Part shown: positions 35,808 through 44,667 of the stretch, one piece after another
How the letters are laid out: each line of letters starts with the position of its first letter
Numbering within the stretch: the first letter of the stretch is position 1
Source: Flavobacterium limnophilum
GTDB lineage: Bacteria > Bacteroidota > Bacteroidia > Flavobacteriales > Flavobacteriaceae
DNA length: 64,000 nt
Direction: 5' to 3'
Assembly (NCBI RefSeq): GCF_027111315.2
Contig: NZ_CP114289.2
Coordinates: 1,302,001 to 1,366,000, forward strand
The notes under the pieces: generated by a model
Databases searched by the model: none
The model's input: the letters and a program-made list of their open reading frames with translations, nothing else
Told to the model about the DNA's origin: nothing
Translations under genes and position numbers: made by a program

Positions 35808-35886
35808 AAAAGTTTGTTGTTAATGGTTTGTTGTTTATTGTTCTACAACCATAAACTATAAACCCCAAACTATAAACAAAAATAAA

Positions 35887-37914
35887 ATGACAACAAACAC
35901 AATTCTATTACTATTGCTTTCTTTACTAATAGCAGGTGGTTTGTCATTTTTTCAATATTATTATAAAGCCAAGACCAAGTCGAAAGTGAACTTGGTTTTG
36001 GCTTTTTTGCGTTTTTTATCCATTTTCGGAATTTTATTATTGTTGATTAATCCAATAATGAGTCGAAAAACTTTGGAAACCATCAAAACGCCATTACCCA
36101 TCGTGGTGGATAATTCGAGTTCTATAGTTGATTTGAAAGCCAAAGAAACAGCTTTAGAGTTGTATAAAAAGTTATCCCAAAACAAAGAGCTTCAAGAGAA
36201 ATTTGATATGCAATCGTATCGATTTGACAGTGATTTTCAACAATCAGCCGAATTTGATTTCAATGGAACTCAAACCAATTTGGATGAAGTGGCCAAAAGC
36301 CTAAAAAGTATCTATAAAAACAACATTTTTCCAACAGTTTTAATTACTGACGGAAACCAAACTTCGGGGAATGATTATGTGTATTCTTTTGATGCCAATA
36401 ATAAAGTTTATCCTTTGGTTGTAGGCGACACCACTACTTTTTTAGATTTAAAAGTAACCCAGTTAAACGTCAATAAATATGCTTTTCACAAGAATAAATT
36501 TCCTGTGGAAGTGTTTTTGAACTATGCTGGAAACAAAAGTATTGTTGCTGATTTTAGTATTTCTCAAGGAAATTCCGTTTTGAGTAAACAAAGTGTTTCC
36601 TTTTCGCCATCGAAAAAATCGATGATTTTGAATGTTTTGCTTCCTGCTGATAAAGTGGGATTGCAAGTTTTTAAAGCAACTATTTCATCCAAAGAAAAAG
36701 AGAAAAACACCTATAATAACACTAAAAATTTTGCCGTTGAAGTCATTGATCAAAAGACTAATATCGCGATTGTTTCGGCAATTAATCATCCCGATATTGG
36801 TGCTTTAAAACGAGCGATTGAATCTAATGCACAACGAAAAGTAACGGTTATCAAACCTAACTCAATCAATTCTTTACAAGATTACAACATCATTATTTTG
36901 TACCAGCCAACAACTGAGTTCAAGTCAGTTTTCGAGAAAAATAAATTGGCTGGAATCAACACTTTCATTGTTACTGGAAACAACACCGATTTCAATTTTT
37001 TGAATCAACAGCAAAGCAATTTGGTTTTTAAAATGAGTAATCAAAAAGAAGATTATTTGGCCGAATTTAATTCGCAATTCAACCTTTTTGCAATTGATAA
37101 TTTAGGTTTTGAAAATTTTCCACCGTTGCAAAATCCTTTTGGAACAATTACTACAAATGGAACAGTTTCAACTTTGCTTTCGTCAAAGATCAGAAATATT
37201 GAAACAAACGCTCCTTTATTGGCTTTTGCCGAAAACCAAGGCAAACGTTCCGCTTTTTTATTGGGAGAAAATAGTTGGAAATGGCGTTTACAAAGTCATA
37301 TTGACAATCAGTCTTTCGAAAAATTTGATATTTTTGTCGACAAAATTATTCAATTTTTGGCTTCGAATGATTCTAAAAAATCCTTGGTGGTTAATCACGA
37401 AAGTTTTTATAATTCAGGAGAATCCATCGAGATTTTGGCTTCCTATTTCAATAAAAACTATGAGTTTGATGAGAAGGCTCGTTTGACTATTTCGGTAACC
37501 AATATCAAAACAAAACAAACCAAAAACTACGATTTATTGAAAGGAAATAATTCCTTCAAAGTCAATTTGGACGGACTTGTGGCAGGACAATATAATTTTT
37601 CGGTAAAAGAATTAAATTCAAAAACCACGTATTCCAGTCATTTTGAAATTTTGGATTTTGACATCGAGAAACAATTTGTCAATCCTGATGTGGAGAAATT
37701 AAGCCAATTGGCTGTGCAAACACAGGCGAAAGTTCATTATCCTGATCAAGTTGACACTTTAATCAAAGCACTTTTGGAAAACGAAAATTATAAAGCTGTT
37801 CAGAAAGATGTTGTCACAAAAACGCCTTTGATTGACTGGATTTGGTTGCTGGTTTTAATCGCAATTTCGCTTTCTGCTGAATGGTTTATCAGGAAATACA
37901 ATGGGATGTTATAG
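35887..37914 (+). CDS. VWA-like membrane protein
   Basis: A 675-residue protein. Two N-terminal membrane helices (residues of about 5-25 and 36-60) precede a large exported part, and one C-terminal helix (DWIWLLVLIAISLSAEWF) ends in a basic tail. PIVVDNSSSI after the second helix has the DxSxS pattern of a von Willebrand A metal site, and VLITDGNQTSGND fits its later Asp. The layout resembles BatA/BatB-type proteins, but the gene is not in a Bat operon. The middle is beta-rich. Function is unknown to me. The 79-bp gap upstream carries TAAACTATAAACCCCAAACT-type repeats. Confidence 0.65.
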   Translation: MTTNTILLLLLSLLIAGGLSFFQYYYKAKTKSKVNLVLAFLRFLSIFGILLLLINPIMSRKTLETIKTPLPIVVDNSSSIVDLKAKETALELYKKLSQNKELQEKFDMQSYRFDSDFQQSAEFDFNGTQTNLDEVAKSLKSIYKNNIFPTVLITDGNQTSGNDYVYSFDANNKVYPLVVGDTTTFLDLKVTQLNVNKYAFHKNKFPVEVFLNYAGNKSIVADFSISQGNSVLSKQSVSFSPSKKSMILNVLLPADKVGLQVFKATISSKEKEKNTYNNTKNFAVEVIDQKTNIAIVSAINHPDIGALKRAIESNAQRKVTVIKPNSINSLQDYNIIILYQPTTEFKSVFEKNKLAGINTFIVTGNNTDFNFLNQQQSNLVFKMSNQKEDYLAEFNSQFNLFAIDNLGFENFPPLQNPFGTITTNGTVSTLLSSKIRNIETNAPLLAFAENQGKRSAFLLGENSWKWRLQSHIDNQSFEKFDIFVDKIIQFLASNDSKKSLVVNHESFYNSGESIEILASYFNKNYEFDEKARLTISVTNIKTKQTKNYDLLKGNNSFKVNLDGLVAGQYNFSVKELNSKTTYSSHFEILDFDIEKQFVNPDVEKLSQLAVQTQAKVHYPDQVDTLIKALLENENYKAVQKDVVTKTPLIDWIWLLVLIAISLSAEWFIRKYNGML

Positions 37915-37946
37915 CTTTTATTTCTGATGAACTAAATTAGAAAATT

Positions 37947-38843
37947 ATGGATTTTAGACTAAAAGTATTCTTTACGGTTGCCAATAGATTGAGTTTTACA
38001 AAAGCTGCAAAGGAATTGTTCATTACACAACCGGCTATTTCTAAGCACATTCATGAATTGGAAGAACAATATAAAATTAAATTTTTTGAAAGAAACGGTT
38101 CTAAAATTTCTCTTACCAATGCTGGTGAATTATTGTTAAAACACACCAAAAACATATTTGAAGTTTATCGGGAAATTGATTTCGATATGAGCGCCTTGAT
38201 AAATCAGCAGCGAGGATTGCTTCGATTGGGAGCAAGTACAACCATTTCACAATACATAATCCCACCTCTTTTGGCTCGTTTTCATCAAAAATTACAGGAA
38301 ATAAAGGTCAATTTACTGAACGGAAATACCGAGCAAATAGAAAAAGCTTTGTTGAATAAAGAAATTGAAATTGGCATTGTCGAAGGCCAGTCTAAAAATC
38401 AATCCATTAAATACACCGAGTTTTTAAAAGACGAATTAGTTTTGGTTTGCAATAGTAAAAATCCACTAATTAGCAAAGAACAAGTCAATCAAGAGGATTT
38501 AAAATCGATGCGATTTGTAATGCGAGAGCAAGGATCTGGAACACTTGAAGTAATTGAATATGCATTAAAGCCTTTTGAAATTAATCTTTCGCAATTAACA
38601 ATTGAAATGCAATTGGGAAGTACCGAAAGTATAAAATCGTATTTGATGAATTCCGACTGTGTTGCTTTTATTTCGATACACGCCATAGAAAAAGAGCTAA
38701 AAAATAACGAATTGGTCATTCTTGATATTGATAATTTGGTCATTGAACGATTTTTTTACATTATCACTTTGCAAGGAAAAGCAGATGCTCTTTCGGAATT
38801 GTTTATAAAAAATATTGGTAATTATTATAATTTAAAGTTATAG
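37947..38843 (+). CDS. LysR-family transcriptional regulator
   Basis: A 298-residue protein: winged helix-turn-helix at about 1-60 (FFTVANRLSFTKAAKELFITQPAISKHIHELE), linker helix, then a substrate-binding domain from about residue 90. It sits 75 bp upstream of the yeiH-like gene in the same direction. In enterobacteria YeiE (LysR) pairs with YeiH, so local control of the exporter is likely. Its ligand is unknown; sulfite or a sulfur compound would be consistent. Confidence 0.92.
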   Translation: MDFRLKVFFTVANRLSFTKAAKELFITQPAISKHIHELEEQYKIKFFERNGSKISLTNAGELLLKHTKNIFEVYREIDFDMSALINQQRGLLRLGASTTISQYIIPPLLARFHQKLQEIKVNLLNGNTEQIEKALLNKEIEIGIVEGQSKNQSIKYTEFLKDELVLVCNSKNPLISKEQVNQEDLKSMRFVMREQGSGTLEVIEYALKPFEINLSQLTIEMQLGSTESIKSYLMNSDCVAFISIHAIEKELKNNELVILDIDNLVIERFFYIITLQGKADALSELFIKNIGNYYNLKL

Positions 38844-38918
38844 TGGATTATATTATACGATTGGCTAAAATGGATTAATCTTTTCACCTTTGTAAAATAA
38901 TAATTCAACTATTTTACA

Positions 38919-39896
38919 TTGGAAACAGGTCAAAAAATAATTCAAAAAAACGCTCTACTTTTTTTTAAAATAAATTCAAGACTCCAACAAATTATTTTTG
39001 TTGTATTGATTTTGTTTTGTTTGACTTCCTTTGTTTCTCCGCCAATTGCCTTGCTGTCAGGATTAATCGTGGCTAATTTTTCTGGTCATCCTTTTTTGGG
39101 CCTCAACCATAAAGCAACAAATATTCTATTGCAGGTTTCCGTAGTAGGTTTGGGCTTTGGGATGAATGTGACCAGCGCTTTTTCAGCTGGAAAAGAAGGT
39201 TTTTTCTTTACGATTGCGTCTATTTTAAGCACCTTGATTTTGGGAATATTTTTAGGGAAATGGTTCAATATCGAGAGAAAAACTTCCCATTTAATTTCTT
39301 GTGGAACTGCAATTTGTGGAGGAAGTGCGATTGCTGCCATTGCACCGGTAATAAAATCTGACGAAAAGCAAACTTCAGTGGCTTTAGGAGTAATCTTTAT
39401 TTTGAATTCGGTGGCTTTATTTTTATTCCCTGCCGTTGGAAATTGGCTGGGATTATCTCAAAAAGAGTTTGGATTATGGTGTGCCATTGCTATTCACGAC
39501 ACTAGTTCCGTGGTGGGTGCGGCAAATAAATTTGGCTCTGAAGCATTGCAAATAGCCACGACCATAAAATTAGCGAGAGCTTTATGGATTATTCCGGTGG
39601 CTTTAGTTACGGCTGTTATATTCAAAAATAAAACAAGCGGAATTAAAATACCCTATTTTATTGGGTTATTTATTGTTGCAATGATAATGAATACTTATGT
39701 TTCAAAAATAGCGATAATTGCTCCTTATTTGGTTTCAATTGCCAAAATTGGACTTACATTGACTTTGTTTTTGATTGGAGCAGGTTTGAATAGAAACCTA
39801 CTAAAATCAGTAGGAATAAAACCTTTACTTCAAGGAGTTTTACTTTGGATATTTATAGCGGTTGCATCTCTGTTGGCTATTATTTATTTCAATTAG
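38919..39896 (+). CDS. YeiH-family putative sulfate exporter (UPF0324)
   Basis: A 325-residue membrane protein with about ten helices. Family landmarks are NHKATNILLQVSVVGLGFGMN, the mid segment LISCGTAICGGSAIAAIAPV and the later AIHDTSSVVGAA. No ATG gives a full-length product; TTG at 38919 (METGQK) is the likely start and provides a normal N-terminal extension. The family is annotated as putative sulfate exporters, although the substrate is not firmly established. It is paired with the upstream LysR gene. Confidence 0.88.
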   Translation: METGQKIIQKNALLFFKINSRLQQIIFVVLILFCLTSFVSPPIALLSGLIVANFSGHPFLGLNHKATNILLQVSVVGLGFGMNVTSAFSAGKEGFFFTIASILSTLILGIFLGKWFNIERKTSHLISCGTAICGGSAIAAIAPVIKSDEKQTSVALGVIFILNSVALFLFPAVGNWLGLSQKEFGLWCAIAIHDTSSVVGAANKFGSEALQIATTIKLARALWIIPVALVTAVIFKNKTSGIKIPYFIGLFIVAMIMNTYVSKIAIIAPYLVSIAKIGLTLTLFLIGAGLNRNLLKSVGIKPLLQGVLLWIFIAVASLLAIIYFN

Positions 39897-39907
39897 CAGA
39901 ATTATAA

Positions 39908-40636
39908 TTAATTGCCCATTTTTCTTTTTATCAAATGGAATTTTAGACGAAAAAAATCATACCATTGTGCAATCAAAAGAAAAAATGCAGCTATAAAAAG
40001 AGTTTTTATTTCGAGAACCTGATAGATAATTCCTCCTGAAAAACAGCCAATAAAAAAGAAGGTAATGATGGATAATCGCAAATAGATACTGGTTTTCAAT
40101 TTTTTTGTTTCCTCGGGTTTCTTGTAAAAAAACAACTGCGACAATTCTATTCCCAAATCCGTAAAAAGTCCTGTCAAATGGGTTGTTCGAACGGTTGATC
40201 TTGAAATGTTTGTCACCAATGAGTTTTGGATTCCCATGGCAAAAAGCAGAAAGAAAGCTGTTAATTTTCCTTCAAAAGCGAATAAACCCGAACTTGTTCC
40301 AAAAACACCAACAAAAATCAGGATAAACATTTCTAGCGTAATGGGAAATATATGGGAGAGTTGCGGATTTCTTATCGAAATTAATTCCTCCAAAAAACTC
40401 GACAGAAACGAACCCAGCAAAAAGAAAAGAGTAAAAACAAGAAAGGTTATTGCTGCGGCATAATCGTGTTTCATCATTTCTTCGGCAAAAAAAGCAAAAT
40501 GACCGGTTACGTTTGTAGTCAAGGTTTTTAATGCTAAAAGTCCGGTAATATTGACTAATCCTGCAACAAATGACAGCAAGGTGGCCAATCTCAAATTATG
40601 TGCAAAAGTTCTGTTTTTTCCTTTGTGACGAAACAT
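39908..40636 (-). CDS. YoaK-family membrane protein (DUF1275)
   Basis: A 242-residue protein with about six helices. NLRLATLLSFVAGLVNITGLLAL near the start and VTGHFAF, then AMGIQNSLVTNISRSTVRTTHLTGLFTDLGIELSQ are the family signatures. The family's transport or other function is undefined. It converges on the yeiH-like gene with an 11-bp gap. Confidence 0.9.
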   Translation of the reverse strand: MFRHKGKNRTFAHNLRLATLLSFVAGLVNITGLLALKTLTTNVTGHFAFFAEEMMKHDYAAAITFLVFTLFFLLGSFLSSFLEELISIRNPQLSHIFPITLEMFILIFVGVFGTSSGLFAFEGKLTAFFLLFAMGIQNSLVTNISRSTVRTTHLTGLFTDLGIELSQLFFYKKPEETKKLKTSIYLRLSIITFFFIGCFSGGIIYQVLEIKTLFIAAFFLLIAQWYDFFRLKFHLIKRKMGN

Positions 40637-40667
40637 GATTATTTATTTCACTTTGAATATCAAGATT

Positions 40668-40776
40668 TTTAAGTCCTGTAAAAATACGCAATTATTAGCT
40701 AATCATTTTCAATAATAGTATTTAAGTCCTGGATTATCAAAATATTTTTTTTAAATTAATATTTACTTAAATCTTG
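40668..40776 (+). promoter_or_regulatory. Repeated TTTAAGTCCTG elements upstream of the thioredoxin/ApbE cluster
   Basis: TTTAAGTCCTG occurs at 40668-40678 and 40721-40731, 53 bp apart (five helical turns). A diverged copy, CTTAAATCTTG, lies at 40766-40776. The elements sit in the 225-bp control region of the operon and may bind its regulator, possibly the response regulator encoded at 43995. Confidence 0.4.
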
Positions 40777-40861
40777 ATGAGAAGGAGAGGCATTGCAATA
40801 AAAAACAATATTTTTACAATGAAATAATTTAAAAATTTCAATTAATCTAATTTTGATGGTT

Positions 40862-41296
40862 ATGAAAAAAATGTTGGCTATTATGGCACTTTTTATGGCT
40901 ACATTGGGGTATTCCCAAAACTGGAAGACCAACTTTGAAGAGGCTAAATTGGAAGCTACAAAGGAAAACAAGAACATTCTTCTGGTCTTTTCGGGCTCTG
41001 ATTGGTGTGCGCCTTGCATAAAATTAGACAATGTGGTCTGGAAATCGGAAGCATTCAAAGCAGAAACCGAGAAATACTGGGTAATTTATAAAGCCGATTT
41101 TCCGAAGAAAAAAGCGAATCAATTGTCTCCGGAACTTACGGAAACCAATAAAAAATTGGCCGAAAAATACAACCGAAATGGTAGTTTTCCTTTGGTAATT
41201 CTTTTGGACAAAACGGGTAAAGTAATCGGAATGACAGGTTTCAAGAACATTTCGGCTGCTGAATATATTCAACTTATTCATTCATTGGAGAAATAA
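40862..41296 (+). CDS. Exported thioredoxin-like protein
   Basis: A 144-residue protein with a signal peptide (MKKMLAIMALFMATLGYSQ). The mature domain carries the thioredoxin-type active site WCAPC in GSDWCAPCIKLD and the cis-Pro strand GSFPLVILLDKTG. It belongs to the thioredoxin_7/DUF255-like group of periplasmic reductases. Its stop overlaps the apbE start by one base, so expression is coupled. It opens a four-gene cluster thioredoxin, ApbE, DUF4266, DUF3570; a role in keeping the DUF4266 or DUF3570 cysteines or cofactors reduced is inferred. Confidence 0.85.
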   Translation: MKKMLAIMALFMATLGYSQNWKTNFEEAKLEATKENKNILLVFSGSDWCAPCIKLDNVVWKSEAFKAETEKYWVIYKADFPKKKANQLSPELTETNKKLAEKYNRNGSFPLVILLDKTGKVIGMTGFKNISAAEYIQLIHSLEK

Positions 41297-42279
41297 TGAA
41301 AAAAACAATAACCCTATTTTTTTTATGCCTGACGTTTGTCTCTTTTGGACAAATTATGCACAAGAGAAAGTTGTCTATGTTGGGCAGTCCATTCGAAATG
41401 ACAGTTGTTGCCAAAGACACTATTCAAGGAAATGAATTTATCGATTTGGCCGTGGCCGAAGTAAAACGTGTTGAATATTTAATTTCCGATTGGATTCCGA
41501 CTACTCAAATATCGCAGGTCAATAAAAATGCGGGAATCAAACCCGTTAAAGTAGATAAAGAAGTATTTGATTTAGTAAGTCGAGCTATTAAAGTGTCACA
41601 AATTACATCGGGTGCCTTTGATATTTCGTATGCATCGATGGATAGAATTTGGAAATTCGACGGAAGTATGAAAGCAATGCCAACCGAAGAAGCCATAAAA
41701 AAATCAGTTTCCAAAATTGGATACAAAAACATTATTCTCGATCCTAAAGAACAAACAATTTTCCTTAAAAACGAAGGAATGAAGTTGGGACTTGGTGGCA
41801 TCGGACAAGGTTATATTGCCGATAAAGTCAAAGAACTGCTTTTTTCCAAAGGATGTGTTTCCGGGATTGTCAATGTTTCGGGAGACATCAACGCTTGGGG
41901 AAAGCAACCTGATGACAAGCCTTGGACTGTGGGAATCGTGAATCCATTGAACAAGAATAAAATTTTTGCCACTTTTCCGCTCGAAAACAGTGCCGTGGAA
42001 ACTTCGGGGAGCTACGAAAAATTTGTGGTTTTTAATGGCATCCGATATTCCCACATTATAGATCCACGAACAGGATATCCAGCCCAAGGCGTGGTCAGCG
42101 TTTCCGTTTTTGCAAAACAAACCGAAATTGCAGACGCATTGGCAACCGGAATTTTTGTATTGGGAATAGAAGTAGGGATAGATTTAGTAAACCAATTAAA
42201 AGGAATCGAATGTATTATTGTGGATGACAAGGGCAAAATTCATTCGTCAAAAGGAATAGACATCAAAAAATTTGAATAA
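41296..42279 (+). CDS. apbE: FAD:protein FMN transferase
   Basis: A 327-residue enzyme that transfers FMN from FAD to Ser/Thr of exported redox proteins. It has a signal peptide (ITLFFLCLTFVSFGQ). Conserved elements are GLGGIGQGYIADKV, VSGDINAWG, the HIIDPRTGYPAQ loop binding magnesium and FAD, and VFAKQTEIADALAT. No NqrC, RnfG or FMN-bind protein is encoded nearby. The target must therefore be elsewhere or be one of the two DUF proteins in the cluster. It overlaps the thioredoxin-like gene by one base. Confidence 0.95.
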   Translation: MKKTITLFFLCLTFVSFGQIMHKRKLSMLGSPFEMTVVAKDTIQGNEFIDLAVAEVKRVEYLISDWIPTTQISQVNKNAGIKPVKVDKEVFDLVSRAIKVSQITSGAFDISYASMDRIWKFDGSMKAMPTEEAIKKSVSKIGYKNIILDPKEQTIFLKNEGMKLGLGGIGQGYIADKVKELLFSKGCVSGIVNVSGDINAWGKQPDDKPWTVGIVNPLNKNKIFATFPLENSAVETSGSYEKFVVFNGIRYSHIIDPRTGYPAQGVVSVSVFAKQTEIADALATGIFVLGIEVGIDLVNQLKGIECIIVDDKGKIHSSKGIDIKKFE

Positions 42280-42281
42280 AA

Positions 42282-42494
42282 ATGATACAGAAAATAATTT
42301 TGGGATTACTGCTGGTTTTTGTGTTTCAATCCTGTAACACCGTAAAAGAATATGAAAAAGTAGCCATAAACGATGCCGACATGAAGCTTTCGGCCAGAAC
42401 TTCGGAGCGGTATGAAACTACTTTTCAGGTTTATAGAGAAGCCGCGGCTGGAGCCAATGGAGGAAAATCAGGCGGTGGTTGCGGTTGCAACTAA
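42282..42494 (+). CDS. DUF4266 small lipoprotein with Gly/Cys tail
   Basis: A 70-residue lipoprotein. The lipobox is VFQSC, with lipidation expected at Cys 18. The mature peptide is about 53 residues: a short helical part (VAINDADMKLSARTSERYE) and a tail GANGGKSGGGCGCN. Two cysteines separated by one glycine end a flexible glycine-rich arm, which suggests metal, haem or flavin coordination or a thiol relay with the neighbouring thioredoxin. DUF4266 proteins recur beside ApbE and DUF3570 to my knowledge; the function is undefined. It starts 2 bp after apbE. Confidence 0.85.
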   Translation: MIQKIILGLLLVFVFQSCNTVKEYEKVAINDADMKLSARTSERYETTFQVYREAAAGANGGKSGGGCGCN

Positions 42495-42537
42495 TTTTCA
42501 ACAAGAAAAAATTAATGCTGTTTTACACTATTTACAG

Positions 42538-43992
42538 ATGAAAATAAAAATTATGTCTCTTTTTTTACTACTTGGATTGAAAGCCTTTTCCCAAGAGGTT
42601 GCTGATGGTACCGAGTTCAAAAAAAGAGTTTTAGAAAGTACCGAAGTTGATTTTTTGCTGAGTTATTACAATCAAGATGGCTCGAAATCGGCGGTTTCAG
42701 GAGGAATTGGTTCTGAAAAATTAACAGACATTGCCACAAATATCGTGATAGCAATGCCTTTGAACGATGACTCCATTTTAACGGTTGACTTGGGGATTTC
42801 AGCTTATTCATCGGCTTCATCCAGCAATATCAATCCTTTCAATGCCACAGGAGCTTCTGGTGGTGGCGATGATGATGACCACGATGATAGAGTTGGGGCA
42901 TTTGCGGCAGCTCCAGCAACTGCGCCTTACGGCACACCTTGGCAAGCCTCGTCCGGTGCGTCAAAAAATGATGAACTGTCATCAGTAACCGTAAATTATG
43001 CACATAGCAGTGATTCCCGTAATTTTATTTGGAATGCCGATGTTTCTTTCTCTAATGAATACGATTATACTTCCGTAGGTTTTGGAGGTGGAATTGCCCA
43101 ACTTTTTAACGATAAAAACACGGAAATTAGTCTCAAAGCCAATGTTTATTTGGATCAATGGAGACCTATTTACCCAACGGAACTGCACGAATATTCTAAA
43201 TATGGATCCGATTTCTTGAATCAAGGTTATTTTGCCGGAGTGTCGGTCTTGGATCAAAACGGACAAGCAACAGGAGATTATTTGCCCTCGGCTTTTGAAA
43301 CCATAGCTTCCGTGAATAGAAATTCCTATTCCGCCTCGGTTGGATTGTCGCAAGTGCTTTCCAAAAAACTGCAGGTTTCCGTTTTCTTTGACGTTTTGCA
43401 ACAGCAAGGATTATTATCGACTCCGTATCACCGAATTTATTTTGCCGACAAAGCCAATTATTACATTGGTCAAGCGGAATATATCCCCAATTACGAAAGC
43501 GAAAGCAATGCGGGAGTTTATAAATTGGCCGATGATATCGAAAGATTGCCCGACAGTCGATTCAAATTACCCATTGGAGCCCGATTAAATTATTACATCA
43601 ACGAACGATTTGTTTTGAGGACTTATTACCGCTATTACTCGGATAATTGGGATATTCAATCACACACCGCCAATATCGAGTTGCCTATTAAAGTATCCGA
43701 TCGCTTTACCGTTTTCCCGATGTATCGTTTTTATACCCAAACCCAATCGAAATATTTTGCTCCTTACGAAACGCATTTATCAACCGAAAAATATTATACT
43801 TCTGACCCGGATTTAGCTACCTTTGACTCCAATCAATACGGTTTTGGAGTAAATTACACCGATATCTTTACGGGTGCCAAAATCTGGAAATTTGGATTGA
43901 AACACGTCGATTTCAGGTTCAATCATTATCAAAGAAGCGATAATTTAACCGCCAACATTGCTACCATTGGATTCAAGTTTGTAATGCAATAA
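42538..43992 (+). CDS. DUF3570 outer-membrane-like protein
   Basis: A 484-residue protein from ATG 42538 (MKIKIMSLF); the frame above overlaps DUF4266. After the signal peptide (cleavage near AFSQ) almost the whole chain alternates in beta-strand fashion and ends in a hydrophobic strand closing with FVMQ, as in outer-membrane barrels. Residues 100-120 hold FNATGAS followed by a metal-binding-like DDDDHDD loop, and residues 135-145 hold WQASSGASKND. These [S/T]GAS segments resemble ApbE flavinylation motifs, though without the usual preceding Asp. It ends two bases before the response regulator gene. Confidence 0.82.
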   Translation: MKIKIMSLFLLLGLKAFSQEVADGTEFKKRVLESTEVDFLLSYYNQDGSKSAVSGGIGSEKLTDIATNIVIAMPLNDDSILTVDLGISAYSSASSSNINPFNATGASGGGDDDDHDDRVGAFAAAPATAPYGTPWQASSGASKNDELSSVTVNYAHSSDSRNFIWNADVSFSNEYDYTSVGFGGGIAQLFNDKNTEISLKANVYLDQWRPIYPTELHEYSKYGSDFLNQGYFAGVSVLDQNGQATGDYLPSAFETIASVNRNSYSASVGLSQVLSKKLQVSVFFDVLQQQGLLSTPYHRIYFADKANYYIGQAEYIPNYESESNAGVYKLADDIERLPDSRFKLPIGARLNYYINERFVLRTYYRYYSDNWDIQSHTANIELPIKVSDRFTVFPMYRFYTQTQSKYFAPYETHLSTEKYYTSDPDLATFDSNQYGFGVNYTDIFTGAKIWKFGLKHVDFRFNHYQRSDNLTANIATIGFKFVMQ

Positions 43993-43994
43993 TC

Positions 43995-44663
43995 ATGAAA
44001 ATTCTAATAGTTGAAGACGAAATAGGGATTGCCAATTTTCTCAAACAAGGTTTGGAAGAGGAGGGATATTCCATTTTGGTTGCCAATGATGGAAAAACCG
44101 GGCTTGAATTGGCTTTAAGCCAAAAAGTAAACATCATTCTCCTGGATTGGATTTTGCCACAAATGACCGGAATTGAAGTTTGTCAATCCATTCGAAAAAC
44201 AGATACCACAACTCCCATTATTTTCTTGACCGCCAAAGACACCGTTCAAGAAACTATAGAAGGTCTTAAAGCGGGCGCCAATGATTACATCAAAAAACCA
44301 TTTAGTTTTGATGAATTGGTGGAACGCATAAAAATACATTTCAGGAATCAAACCGAGCCGGAAATGTTGAAATTAGGTCCAATTGATATTAATCTTGCCA
44401 AACATCTTGTTTTTGTTGACGGAAATGAAGTCAGTTTGACCCAGCGTGAATTTGAATTGCTCTGCTATTTGGTTCGCAATAAAGGAAAAGTCTGCACCCG
44501 AATCCAAATTATTGAAGATGTTTGGGACATTCATTTTGAATACGATACCGGGGTTATTGACGTTTTCATGAATGCCATTCGCAAAAAACTCAATCTCAAC
44601 AAAGAGGAAGAACTCATTAAAACCATTCGTGGAGTTGGCTATATTGCCAACGATTTAAACTAA
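43995..44663 (+). CDS. OmpR-family response regulator
   Basis: A 222-residue protein: receiver domain (about 1-118) with phospho-acceptor Asp in ILLDWILPQMTG, switch Thr/Lys in FLTAKD and IKKPF, then a winged-helix DNA-binding domain ending KTIRGVGYIAND. It is cotranscribed with the DUF3570 gene (2-bp gap) and with the sensor kinase (4-bp gap). It probably controls the redox cluster and perhaps the VIT1-like transporter, whose promoter has an 11-bp-spaced direct repeat. Confidence 0.95.
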   Translation: MKILIVEDEIGIANFLKQGLEEEGYSILVANDGKTGLELALSQKVNIILLDWILPQMTGIEVCQSIRKTDTTTPIIFLTAKDTVQETIEGLKAGANDYIKKPFSFDELVERIKIHFRNQTEPEMLKLGPIDINLAKHLVFVDGNEVSLTQREFELLCYLVRNKGKVCTRIQIIEDVWDIHFEYDTGVIDVFMNAIRKKLNLNKEEELIKTIRGVGYIANDLN

Positions 44664-44667
44664 TTAT

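Noticed and set aside
38919..39896. Idea that the yeiH-like gene is truncated because it lacks an ATG
   Set aside because: A TTG at 38919 gives a full-length protein with all family blocks, so an alternative start codon is the simpler reading.
42412..42537. N-terminal extension of DUF3570 overlapping DUF4266
   Set aside because: It would remove the signal peptide from the N-terminus and overlap the lipoprotein gene by 83 bp; ATG 42538 gives a proper export signal.
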